From: Streptomyces cucumeris
GTDB lineage: Bacteria > Actinomycetota > Actinomycetes > Streptomycetales > Streptomycetaceae
DNA length: 64,000 nucleotides
Direction: 5' to 3'
NCBI RefSeq assembly: GCF_024295805.1
Contig: NZ_JANCLX010000035.1
Coordinates: 35,302-99,301, forward strand
Part shown: piece after piece, positions 1 to 7,680 of the stretch
How the letters are laid out: each line of letters begins with the position of its first letter
How positions within the stretch are numbered: the first letter of the stretch is position 1
The notes under the pieces: generated by a model
What the model was told of the DNA's origin: nothing
The model's database searches: none
The model's input: only the letters and a program-made list of their open reading frames with translations
Made by a program: the position numbers and the translations under genes

Positions 1-531
1 ACCCGCGACCACCAGCATCACCAGGGCGAGGGTGCCCAGCGGTTCGGTGACCTCGCTCAGCGGCCGGGAGACGGACACCGTCAACGGCGGGATACCGCCC
101 TGCGATGAGGTGACGAAGGTGTACACCCGCATCCGGGTGCCGTCCGCCGCCCTGCCGTCGTGGGTGACGTCGTTGAGCCGCCCCCGGGCCACCGCGATGT
201 CGTCCCCGGTCACCTTCACGGCGCGGGAGCCACGGGCGACGCACCGGTCCCCGTCGGAGAGCACGAGCTGTACGTCGGACGCGCCGGGCCGGGATCCGGC
301 GCCCGGCTGGGACTGGGGCGAGCAGGTGCTCTGCGCCTCCACCAGATCGCGGACGTAGACGCCGGAGACATCGTGGAGCTTGTCGTCCAGCGCGCCCGTG
401 AGCTGCTCCCGGGTGACGAACCAGCAGGCGAACGCGGACAGCGCCACCGCGACCGCCACCGCGACCGCGGTCAGCAGCGCCAGCCGGGAGCGCAGCGGCA
501 GCCGTGCGCGCAGCGGACCGCCCCCGGTCAC
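1..531 (-). CDS. Sensor histidine kinase, N-terminal part (MprB-like), cut by window edge
   Basis: Only the first 177 codons are in the window. The GTG start overlaps the stop of the preceding response regulator gene by four bases (GTGA), which fixes the start and implies translational coupling. The protein opens with a basic stretch, a hydrophobic helix at about residues 14-36 and an extracytoplasmic region; a second hydrophobic segment begins at the window edge. This is the usual input module of a membrane histidine kinase; the HAMP, DHp and ATPase domains would lie beyond position 1. The pairing with an OmpR-type regulator and an adjacent HtrA-like protease resembles the mycobacterial MprAB/PepD envelope-stress module. 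Kinase identity is inferred from position, because no catalytic motif is in view. Confidence 0.8.
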   Translation of the reverse strand, partial: MTGGGPLRARLPLRSRLALLTAVAVAVAVALSAFACWFVTREQLTGALDDKLHDVSGVYVRDLVEAQSTCSPQSQPGAGSRPGASDVQLVLSDGDRCVARGSRAVKVTGDDIAVARGRLNDVTHDGRAADGTRMRVYTFVTSSQGGIPPLTVSVSRPLSEVTEPLGTLALVMLVVAG

Positions 532-1268
532 GAGGGATCGCCGTCCCCGGGGCGCAGGACGTAGCCGACTCCGCGGACGGTGTGCACCAGCCGCGGTTCA
601 CCGCCCGCCTCCGTCTTGCGGCGCAGGTACATCACGTACACATCGAGCGAGTTGGACGAGGGCTCGAAGTCGAAGCCCCACACCGCCTTGAGGATCTGCT
701 CACGGGTGAGCACCTGGCGGGGGTGGGCGAGGAACATCTCCAGCAGGGTGAACTCGGTCCGGGTCAGCTCCACCCGCCGCGCGCCGCGCGTCACCTCGCG
801 GGTGGCCAGGTCCATCCGCAGGTCGCCGAAGGTGAGCGCGTCGTCCTCGGTGACCGCCTCGTGCGCGGCCGCGGCGTAGGAGCTGCGGCGCAGCAGGGCA
901 CGGATCCGGGCGAGCAGCTCATCGAGTTCGAAGGGTTTGACGAGGTAGTCGTCGGCGCCCGCGTCCAGCCCGGTGACCCGGTCGCCGACGGTGTCCCGCG
1001 CGGTGAGCATCAGCACCGGGACGGTCACCCCGGACGCGCGCAGCCGCCGGGCGGCCGTCAGCCCGTCCATCCGGGGCATCAGCACATCGAGGACGATCAG
1101 CTCGGGGGCCCAGCTCGCGGCCTTCTCCAGCGCGTCCAGACCGTCGACGGCGACCTCGGTCGTGTAGCCCTCGAAGACCAGACTGCGGCGCAGGGCTTCG
1201 CGGACGGCCGGCTCGTCGTCGACGATCAGGATGCGGGCGGGCTGATCGCCCTGGTCGGCGGGGGTCAT
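528..1268 (-). CDS. OmpR-family response regulator (MprA-like)
   Basis: 246 residues. The receiver domain (about 12-125) has the acidic pair D17/D18, the phospho-acceptor D61 in LDVLMP, and the conserved lysine in the YLVKPF motif. A winged-helix DNA-binding domain follows (about 150-240, with RTEFTLLEMFL and YVMYLRRK). All canonical phosphorylation residues are present, so this should be a conventional phospho-switch. Its stop overlaps the start of the kinase gene. Upstream on the same strand is an HtrA-type protease, so envelope stress or secreted-protein quality control is a likely signal. The DNA target is not evident here. Confidence 0.93.
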   Translation of the reverse strand: MTPADQGDQPARILIVDDEPAVREALRRSLVFEGYTTEVAVDGLDALEKAASWAPELIVLDVLMPRMDGLTAARRLRASGVTVPVLMLTARDTVGDRVTGLDAGADDYLVKPFELDELLARIRALLRRSSYAAAAHEAVTEDDALTFGDLRMDLATREVTRGARRVELTRTEFTLLEMFLAHPRQVLTREQILKAVWGFDFEPSSNSLDVYVMYLRRKTEAGGEPRLVHTVRGVGYVLRPGDGDPS

Positions 1269-1387
1269 GGGCCGGTTTCCTCACAGATGACGGTGGGGCG
1301 GTGCGCCCCGCCGGCGGGGCCGCTCCGCCCCGGACGGTGGCGGGCGTCGCTGCCAGCCTCGCACGGCGGGCGCCGCGGCGGCGGTGG

Positions 1388-2491
1388 TCAGGAGTCGGTG
1401 CCGCCGTCGCGCAGGGTGTCGAGATCGGCCTTGAGGGTGTTGACCGGGATGGAGAAGCCGAGGCCTACGCTGCCCGCGGAGCCGCCGGAGGCACGCTCCG
1501 AAGCCGATGAGTACATCGCCGAGTTGATGCCGATGACCTGGCCCTTCATATTGATCAGGGCACCGCCGGAGTTGCCGGGGTTGAGCGAGGCATCGGTCTG
1601 GATGGCCTTGTAGGAGGTGGTGGAGGAGCCGACGTCGCCGTTGTACTCGCCGCCGCCGAACTCGAAGGGCCACCGGCCGCCGTCCCCTCCCCGGCCCTGG
1701 TCCTGGCCCTCCCCCGTGGAGACGGTGACCTTGCGGTCGAGCGCGGAGACGATGCCGCTGGTGACGGTGCCGGTCAGCCCCTCGGGCGAGCCGATGGCCA
1801 CCACCTGGTCGCCCACCTGGACCTTGCTGGAGTCGCCGAGGGTGGCGGGCTTGAGCCCGTCGGCGTCCTTCACCTTGATCAGCGCGAGGTCCTTGCCGCT
1901 GTCGGTGCCGATGACCGACGCGCTCCTGGTGCTGCCGTCCGGTGCGGACACCTTGACCGAGTCCGCGCCGGAGATCACATGGTTGTTGGTGATGATCTCG
2001 CCGTCCCGGGTGAGCACCACACCGGAGCCGGTGGACTTGCCGGCCGTCGAGGAGGCGCTGATCTCGACGATGCTCGGGCTCACCGCCGCGGCCACCGCCG
2101 AGACCCCGCTGTCGCCGCCGGAGCCGGTGTTGACGACCGGGGTGGAGATCTCGGTGGCGGGCTTGTCCGCGGCCCGGACGACCAGCGCCGACGCCCCGCC
2201 GCCGACCAGCGCGGCGGCCACCGCCACCGCCGCGATCAGCGCCAGGGAGCGCGGTGCGCGGCGCCGGGCGCGACGGCCGCCGGACGGCGGACCGTCCGGG
2301 AGGGCGGCGGTGGTGCCCCCGCCGCCGTCCGCACCGCCCGCCCCGCCCGGACCCGGCCACACGGTGGCCCCGGAGGGCGTGATGACCGGCTGCGCGGGCG
2401 GGTACGCGGGCGGCACCGGGTGGCCCGGCGTCCCGCCGTAGGAGAAGGGCTGGGGCTCGTCGTCGCGGCTGTGGCGCATGCTGTCCGTCAT
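1388..2491 (-). CDS. Membrane-anchored HtrA/DegP-type serine protease without PDZ domain
   Basis: 367 residues. A Pro/Gly-rich cytoplasmic N-terminus (1-80) and one transmembrane helix (about 81-105) precede a trypsin-like protease domain. The catalytic triad is visible as H171 (TNNHV), D201 (KDLALI) and S308 (GNSGG). The chain stops about 55 residues after the catalytic serine at IPVNTLKADLDTL, where DegP/HtrA proteins normally continue into a PDZ domain, so this is a protease-only form. Family knowledge suggests cleavage of misfolded exported proteins outside the membrane. It lies directly upstream of the two-component genes, which probably regulate it or sense its activity. ATG 2491 is chosen because it begins the proline-rich tail seen in Streptomyces homologues. 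Confidence 0.92.
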   Translation of the reverse strand: MTDSMRHSRDDEPQPFSYGGTPGHPVPPAYPPAQPVITPSGATVWPGPGGAGGADGGGGTTAALPDGPPSGGRRARRRAPRSLALIAAVAVAAALVGGGASALVVRAADKPATEISTPVVNTGSGGDSGVSAVAAAVSPSIVEISASSTAGKSTGSGVVLTRDGEIITNNHVISGADSVKVSAPDGSTRSASVIGTDSGKDLALIKVKDADGLKPATLGDSSKVQVGDQVVAIGSPEGLTGTVTSGIVSALDRKVTVSTGEGQDQGRGGDGGRWPFEFGGGEYNGDVGSSTTSYKAIQTDASLNPGNSGGALINMKGQVIGINSAMYSSASERASGGSAGSVGLGFSIPVNTLKADLDTLRDGGTDS

Positions 2492-2628
2492 GGTTCGACG
2501 GTGTCTCGGCCGGATGAGAACAGCGTGAGGAGCCGCTGAGAAGCCCGGCAGAAACCGGTATGCCCGGGATAAGGAGGCCGGTCCCGGCCGTCACGACCGC
2601 CCGGCCGCGGGCCCGTTCCGGCTCGGGG

Positions 2629-3648
2629 TCAGGCGCAGCCGCAGGAGCGCCGGATCACCAGCGCCGACGGGAACTGCTTGACCCGCTCCCGGCGCGAACC
2701 GCCCCGTACGCCGTCGTCCAGCACCAGGTCCACCGCGGCCCGCGCCATCGCCGGGCGGTCGGAACCGACCGTGGTCAGCGGCGGATCGGTGAGCCCGGCC
2801 TCCTTCACATCGTCGAAGCCCGCGACCGCCAGCTCGCCGGGGACGTCGATACGCAGTTCGCGCGCCGCCCGCAGCACACCGAACGCCTGGTCGTCGGTGG
2901 CGCAGAAGATCGCGGGGGGCCGGTCGGGGCCGGCCAGCAGGTCCAGTGCGACCCGGTAGGCGTCGTAGCGGTTGTACGGAGCGTGGAAGAGCCGTCCCTC
3001 GGTGGACCGTCCGGCCTCCTGCATGGCCCGGCGCCAGCCCTCGACGTGGTCGGTCACCGGGTCGCCGACGGTGGGCGTTATCTCGGTGCCGCCCAGACAG
3101 GCGACGTACGGGTGGCCGTGCTCCAGCAGATGGCGCACCGCGAGCTGGGCGCCGCCGATGTCGTCCAGCACCACGGCCACGTCGTCGATGGCCTCGGGGC
3201 GCTCGTGGAGCAGCACCACCCGGGCGTCCCACGCCTCGATCTCGGCGGCGGCGTTCTCGCTGGGGCCCTGGCTGATCAGGATCAGCCCGGACACCCGCAT
3301 CCCCAGGAAGGCGCGCAGATAGTGCACTTCGCGGTCGTCGAGGTAGTCCGAGTTGCCGACCAGGACCATCTTTCCGCGCTCGGCCGCCGCCTGCTCGACG
3401 GCGTGTGCCATCTCCGCGAAGAACGGCTGCCGGGCGTCCGGGACGATCAGCCCTATGAGGTCGGTACGGCGGCTCGCCATCGCCTGCGCGACGCGGTCCG
3501 GCCGGTAGCCGAGCTCCTTGATCGCGGCAAGCACCCGCTCGCGCGTGGCCGGGGCGACCGGCCTTGGTCCGTTATTGATGACGTAGCTGACGACCGCGGT
3601 CGAGGTCCCCGCCAGTCTTGCCACATCATCCCGCGTCACCTTGGCCAC
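2629..3648 (-). CDS. LacI-family transcriptional regulator
   Basis: 339 residues. The N-terminal LacI helix-turn-helix and hinge helix (about 3-60: TRDDVARLAG, VSYVINNG, RERVLAAIKELGYRP) are followed by a periplasmic-binding-protein-like effector domain (about 60-330, beginning LIGLIVPDARQPFFAEM). Members usually repress sugar-uptake or catabolic genes and are released by a sugar ligand; no sugar operon is adjacent, so the regulon is unknown. The two flanking genes (protease and glnR) read in the same direction. The C-terminus ends with two cysteines (SCGCA), unusual for the family and possibly a metal or redox site, but this is only an observation. Confidence 0.92.
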   Translation of the reverse strand: MAKVTRDDVARLAGTSTAVVSYVINNGPRPVAPATRERVLAAIKELGYRPDRVAQAMASRRTDLIGLIVPDARQPFFAEMAHAVEQAAAERGKMVLVGNSDYLDDREVHYLRAFLGMRVSGLILISQGPSENAAAEIEAWDARVVLLHERPEAIDDVAVVLDDIGGAQLAVRHLLEHGHPYVACLGGTEITPTVGDPVTDHVEGWRRAMQEAGRSTEGRLFHAPYNRYDAYRVALDLLAGPDRPPAIFCATDDQAFGVLRAARELRIDVPGELAVAGFDDVKEAGLTDPPLTTVGSDRPAMARAAVDLVLDDGVRGGSRRERVKQFPSALVIRRSCGCA

Positions 3649-3672
3649 GCGCGGCAGTCTACGCGGGTCCAG

Positions 3673-4467
3673 CTAGGTATTGGCCGGTCGTGCCCCGGCC
3701 GCTTCGGCCGCGGTCCGCGCACCGCCCCCGGGGGCCTCGCGGGTGGACTTCGGCGCCGACGCCTTGGCCCTGGCCTCCTCGGCGGCACGCTCGACCTTCT
3801 CGGGCACGACGAACCGGTAACCGACGTTCCGGACGGTCCCGATGAGGGACTCGTGCTCCGGACCCAGCTTGGCCCGCAGCCGCCGGACGTGGACGTCGAC
3901 GGTACGGGTGCCGCCGAAGTAGTCGTAGCCCCAGACCTCCTGGAGGAGCTGGGCGCGGGTGAAGACGCGGCCGGGGTGCTGGGCCAGGTACTTCAGCAGC
4001 TCGAACTCCTTGAATGTGAGATCGAGCACACGCCCCTTGAGCTTGGCGCTGTAGGTGGCCTCGTCGACCGAGAGATCACCGTTGCGGATCTCCATGGGGC
4101 TGTCGTCGGTGGTGATCTGCTGGCGGCCCATGGCCAGCCGCAGCCGGGCCTCCACCTCGGCCGGACCCGCGGTGTCCAGCAGGACGTCGTCGATGCCCCA
4201 GTCCGCGGTGACGGCGGCGAGGCCGCCCTCGGTCACCACCAGGACCAGCGGGCAGCCGGGGCCGGTGGACCGCAGGAGCTGGCACAGGCTGCGCACCTGC
4301 GGCAGATCGCGGCGGCCGTCGATCAGGATGACGTCGGCGCCCGGGGTGTCCACCAGGGCCGGGCCCTCCGCCGGGGCGACCCGCACGTTGTGCAGCAGCA
4401 GGCCGAGGGCGGGGAGCACCTCCGTCGAGGGCTGGAGTGCGTTGGTCAGCAGCAGGAGGGAACTCAT
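3673..4467 (-). CDS. glnR: Orphan response regulator GlnR, global nitrogen regulator
   Basis: 264 residues and near-identical in my recollection to S. coelicolor GlnR (SCO4159). The receiver-like domain (1-115) keeps only one aspartate, D50 in VILIDGRRD, and lacks the acidic pair and lysine of a phosphorylatable receiver, as known for actinobacterial GlnR, which works without a dedicated kinase. The winged-helix domain (about 135-225) includes DLTFKEFELLKYLAQHPGR. GlnR controls nitrogen assimilation genes such as amtB, glnA and the nir genes. The start is the ATG at 4467; the longer upstream reading frame is not protein-like. The start codon overlaps the stop of a 19-codon upstream ORF (ATGA). 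Confidence 0.95.
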   Translation of the reverse strand: MSSLLLLTNALQPSTEVLPALGLLLHNVRVAPAEGPALVDTPGADVILIDGRRDLPQVRSLCQLLRSTGPGCPLVLVVTEGGLAAVTADWGIDDVLLDTAGPAEVEARLRLAMGRQQITTDDSPMEIRNGDLSVDEATYSAKLKGRVLDLTFKEFELLKYLAQHPGRVFTRAQLLQEVWGYDYFGGTRTVDVHVRRLRAKLGPEHESLIGTVRNVGYRFVVPEKVERAAEEARAKASAPKSTREAPGGGARTAAEAAGARPANT

Positions 4468-4523
4468 CGTCCACCACCCGCCTCGGTCGTGGTCCTGACA
4501 TTGAGCACGCTTCGCTCGCCCAT
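4464..4523 (-). CDS. Possible 19-residue upstream ORF translationally coupled to glnR
   Basis: A 20-codon reading frame begins with ATG at 4523, after a strong GAGGAGG Shine-Dalgarno sequence about ten bases upstream, and ends with TGA inside the glnR start (ATGA). The predicted peptide is MGERSVLNVRTTTEAGGGR. The glnR start itself has only a weak GGTGG signal, so ribosomes finishing the short ORF could re-initiate on glnR. The ORF could be a coupling device or chance. The codons show no obvious amino-acid bias that would point to attenuation. Confidence 0.45.
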   Translation of the reverse strand: MGERSVLNVRTTTEAGGGR

Positions 4524-4553
4524 TACCTCGGTTCCTCCTCGGTCCCTTGCGAG

Positions 4554-4585
4554 AGGGGGCACCTCCCAGGCAGCGCCTGGGGGAG
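4554..4585. repeat. Short palindromic intergenic repeat, copy 1
   Basis: The sequence reads AGGGGGCACCTCCC, a variable loop, then GGGGGAG, and can fold into a GC hairpin. A second copy in reverse orientation lies at 29105-29136 inside the MITE-like element. Similar elements are, from memory, scattered between genes of many Streptomyces. Here it sits in the 268-base gap between glnR and the hydrolase gene, upstream of glnR. Confidence 0.6.
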
Positions 4586-4681
4586 TCTGCGGCTACTTCT
4601 CCGGCTACTTCTTCCGTCTCTGCGGTCCGCGCCCTCGAAGGCTTGTGCCCGCTCATGCGCACACCGTGCCCCTGAAAGCAC

Positions 4682-4713
4682 AAAAGGACCCGGGGGCAAC
4701 GCTGCCCGGATCC
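4682..4713 (-). terminator. Terminator-like hairpin with T-run reading toward glnR
   Basis: On the minus strand an interrupted GC hairpin (GGATCCGGGCA, then GCCCCCGGGTCC) is followed by TTTT. It lies about 215 bases upstream of glnR and just before the divergent hydrolase gene. No minus-strand gene upstream needs termination within view, so it may stop antisense transcripts or act as an attenuator in a long glnR leader. The stem has a bulge and one mismatch, so confidence is limited. Confidence 0.4.
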
Positions 4714-4735
4714 TCTTCACAGCAGAATAACCCAC

Positions 4736-5617
4736 ATGACACCCGGAGGAGAGGCTCGATCTGCTCGCCGTTCCGTGCCGTCGGTCACTGCGCGCGACCA
4801 CAGGGCCACCCTGCTGACGGCCGACGGGGTGCCGATCGAGGCCCGTTACGAGCCGCCCCCGCCGTCCGCCGCGGCGGACGGGGACGGCCTCGCGCTGGTC
4901 GTCGCGCATGGGTTCACCGGTGCGCTGGAGCGCCCGGCACTGCGGCGGGTGGCGCGGGCGTTCGCCCAGCACACGGCCGTGATCACGTTCTCCTTCCGGG
5001 GGCATGGACGGTCCGGCGGACGGTCCACGGTGGGCGACCGGGAGGTACTGGACCTGGCCGAGGCGGTGCGCTGGGCCCGGCGGCTCGGCCATCGGCGGGT
5101 CGCCACGGTCGGTTTCTCGATGGGCGGCTCGGTGGTGCTCCGGCAGGCCGCGCTCCAGGGAGCGGACATCGAAAATCAGCCGTCCGAGGGAACCGTGAGC
5201 GAGGAGCACGGGGGGCGCATGGGCGCGCGCGCCGATGCTGTGATCTCCGTGAGCGCCCCCGCCCGCTGGTACTACCGGGGAACCGCTCCGATGCGCCGGG
5301 TGCACTGGGCGATCACCCGCCCGGCCGGACGGCTGGTCTCCCGCTACGGGCTGGGCACCCGGATCGACGGCCGTGGCTGGGACCCCGAACCGCTGCCGCC
5401 GGTGGCCGCGGTACCGCTGATCGCACCGACCCCGCTGCTGCTGGTGCACGGCGACCGGGACCCGTACTTCCCGCTGGACCATCCACGGATGCTGGCGGGC
5501 GCGGCCGATCCGTCGTCCACAGAGCTGTGGATCGAGCCGGGCTTCGGCCACGCCGAGACGGCGGCGCCGGACGCCCTGCTGGAGCGGGTGGCGGACTGGG
5601 CGCTGGCCCGCGCCTGA
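4736..5617 (+). CDS. Alpha/beta hydrolase
   Basis: 293 residues with an alpha/beta-hydrolase layout: oxyanion HGFTG (about 59-63), nucleophile elbow GFSMG with S128, acidic residue D243 in HGDRDPYF, and catalytic H272 in GFGHAE. The substrate is unknown. The gene is divergent from glnR. Between strand/helix elements at about residues 144-164 there is a polar, low-complexity stretch (ENQPSEGTVSEEHGG) that looks like an insertion compared with typical homologues, which pass directly from the nucleophile helix to AVISVSAPARWYYRG. The ATG at 4736 was chosen because it is the first in-frame start; its ribosome site is weak. Confidence 0.85.
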   Translation: MTPGGEARSARRSVPSVTARDHRATLLTADGVPIEARYEPPPPSAAADGDGLALVVAHGFTGALERPALRRVARAFAQHTAVITFSFRGHGRSGGRSTVGDREVLDLAEAVRWARRLGHRRVATVGFSMGGSVVLRQAALQGADIENQPSEGTVSEEHGGRMGARADAVISVSAPARWYYRGTAPMRRVHWAITRPAGRLVSRYGLGTRIDGRGWDPEPLPPVAAVPLIAPTPLLLVHGDRDPYFPLDHPRMLAGAADPSSTELWIEPGFGHAETAAPDALLERVADWALARA

Positions 5618-5651
5618 CCGGCACCGGCTCCCAGCGGTCCCGGGACCGTCC

Positions 5652-7607
5652 CTACTCCGCCTCGACCGCCGCCTCCGCGAACTGCGCCGTGTACAGCCGG
5701 GCGTACGCACCCTCCGCGGCCAGCAGCGCGTCATGCGTGCCCTGTTCCACGATCCGCCCGTTCTCCATCACCAGGATCACGTCGGCGTCGCGGATGGTGG
5801 ACAGCCGGTGCGCGATCACAAAGCTGGTCCGGCCGGTCCGCAGTGAGGCCATCGCCCGCTGGATCAGCACCTCGGTGCGGGTGTCCACCGAACTGGTCGC
5901 CTCGTCCAGCACCAGGATCGACGGCTCGGAGAGGAACGCGCGGGCGATGGTGATGAGCTGCTTCTCACCGACGCTGACGTTGGAGCCCTCCTCGTCGATC
6001 ACCGTGTCGTAGCCGTCGGGCAGGGTCCGTACGAAGCGGTCGACGTAGGTGGCCTTCGCGGCCGCCACGATCCGCTCGAAGCTCGCGCCCTCCGCGCCGT
6101 ACGCGATGTTCTCCGCGATGGTGCCGCCGAACAGCCAGGTGTCCTGGAGCACCATGCCGATGTGGGAGCGCAGATCCTCCCGTGACATCGCGGCGATATC
6201 CGCCCCGTCCAGGGTGATCCGTCCACCGCTGACCTCGTAGAACCGCATCAGCAGATTGACCAGGGTGGTCTTCCCGGCGCCGGTCGGCCCGACGATGGCC
6301 ACGGTCTGGCCGGGCCGCACCGAGAGCGTGAGGCCGTCGATCAGCGGCCTCTCCGGCTGGTAGCGGAAGGAGACCTCCTCGAACTCCACCTGGCCGCGCA
6401 CGGTCCCCGGCCGCTGCGCGCCCTCGGGGTCCGGGCTCTGCTCCTCGGCGTCCAGCAGCTCGAAGACCCGCTCGGCCGACGCCACCCCGGACTGCACCAG
6501 ATTGGCCATCGAGGCGACCTGGGTCAGCGGCTGGCTGAACTGCCGGGAGTACTGCACGAACGCCTGCACATCACCGATGGACAGCGCGCCACTGGCCACC
6601 CGCAGCCCGCCGACGACCGCGACCAGTACGTAGTTGAGGTTGCCGATGAACATCATCGCGGGCTGGATCAGCCCGGAGATGAACTGGGCCCGGAAGCCCG
6701 CCTCGTACAGCTTCTCGTTCTGCTCGCGGAACAGCTCCGCGGACTCCTTCTCCCGCCCGAAGACCTTCACCAGCGAGTGGCCGGTGTACATCTCCTCGAT
6801 ATGGGCGTTGAGCGTGCCCGTGGTCTTCCACTGGCTGACGAACTGCGGCTGCGCCCGCTTGCCGATCTTGGTGGCGACCACCACCGACACCGGGACGGTC
6901 ACCAGCGCGACCAGTGCCAGCAGCGGCGAGATCCAGAACATCATCGCCAGCACCCCGATGATCGTCAGCAGCGAGGCCATGATCTGGCTCAGGGTCTGCT
7001 GGAACGTCTGCTGGATGTTGTCGATGTCGTTGGTGGCGCGGGAGAGCACCTCACCGCGCGGCTGGCGGTCGAAGTACGCCAACGGCAGCCGCGCCAGCTT
7101 GTGTTCGACGTCCTCACGCAGCCGGAAGACCACCCGCTGGACCACCACCGTGGCCACCCGCGCCTGGACCAGGCCCAGCAGCGAGGCGAAGACGTAGATC
7201 GCCAGCACCCACAGCAGCACATCGCCGACCGCGCCGAAGTCGATGCCCTGGCCGGGGTGGACGTCCATGGAGGCGACCATGTCGGCCAGCGTGTCCTCGC
7301 CGTCCCGGTGCAGCCGCTCGACGGCCTGCTCCTTGGTGACGCCGTCCGGCAGCTCACGCCCGATGATCCCCGCGAAGATCAGGTCGGTCGCCCTGCCGAG
7401 AATCAGCGGACCCAGCACCGACAGCGCGACGCTGACCGCGCACAGGGCCAGCACGACCAGCACGATGCCGCGCTCGGGGCGCAGTCTGCCCAGCAGCCGG
7501 CGGCCGGAGCCGCGGAAGTCCATGGACCGCTCGGTGGGCTGGCCGCCCATGAAGCGGGCGGGCCCGGCGGCGGGAGCCGGGCCCCTGCGGGGCGCCGGGG
7601 TACTCAT
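5652..7607 (-). CDS. ABC exporter half-transporter, TMD-NBD fusion (subunit with catalytic Walker B)
   Basis: 651 residues. Six predicted transmembrane helices (about 45-370) precede an ATPase domain with Walker A GPTGAGKTT, Walker B ILVLDEA (E569) and the switch histidine H600. The ABC signature is degenerate, NVSVGEKQ instead of LSGGQ. Paired with the neighbouring gene, which has a good signature but a degenerate Walker B, this predicts a heterodimer with one catalytic and one non-hydrolysing site, as in TM287/288, BmrCD and mycobacterial Rv1272c/Rv1273c. Probably a multidrug or lipid exporter. It is the second gene of the pair, 73 bases after its partner. Confidence 0.93.
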   Translation of the reverse strand: MSTPAPRRGPAPAAGPARFMGGQPTERSMDFRGSGRRLLGRLRPERGIVLVVLALCAVSVALSVLGPLILGRATDLIFAGIIGRELPDGVTKEQAVERLHRDGEDTLADMVASMDVHPGQGIDFGAVGDVLLWVLAIYVFASLLGLVQARVATVVVQRVVFRLREDVEHKLARLPLAYFDRQPRGEVLSRATNDIDNIQQTFQQTLSQIMASLLTIIGVLAMMFWISPLLALVALVTVPVSVVVATKIGKRAQPQFVSQWKTTGTLNAHIEEMYTGHSLVKVFGREKESAELFREQNEKLYEAGFRAQFISGLIQPAMMFIGNLNYVLVAVVGGLRVASGALSIGDVQAFVQYSRQFSQPLTQVASMANLVQSGVASAERVFELLDAEEQSPDPEGAQRPGTVRGQVEFEEVSFRYQPERPLIDGLTLSVRPGQTVAIVGPTGAGKTTLVNLLMRFYEVSGGRITLDGADIAAMSREDLRSHIGMVLQDTWLFGGTIAENIAYGAEGASFERIVAAAKATYVDRFVRTLPDGYDTVIDEEGSNVSVGEKQLITIARAFLSEPSILVLDEATSSVDTRTEVLIQRAMASLRTGRTSFVIAHRLSTIRDADVILVMENGRIVEQGTHDALLAAEGAYARLYTAQFAEAAVEAE

Positions 7608-7680
7608 GGGCGGTCCTTCGGGGGCGCGGACGGGAACGACGGGCGGCAGGGGCGGCGGCGCAGGCCGGGCGGCGGGCCGC

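Noticed and set aside
2560..6012. Very long plus-strand open frame across LacI, glnR and the hydrolase
   Set aside because: It is an antisense shadow caused by high GC: most of it opposes well-supported genes, and its composition (Arg/Gly/Pro/His) is not protein-like.
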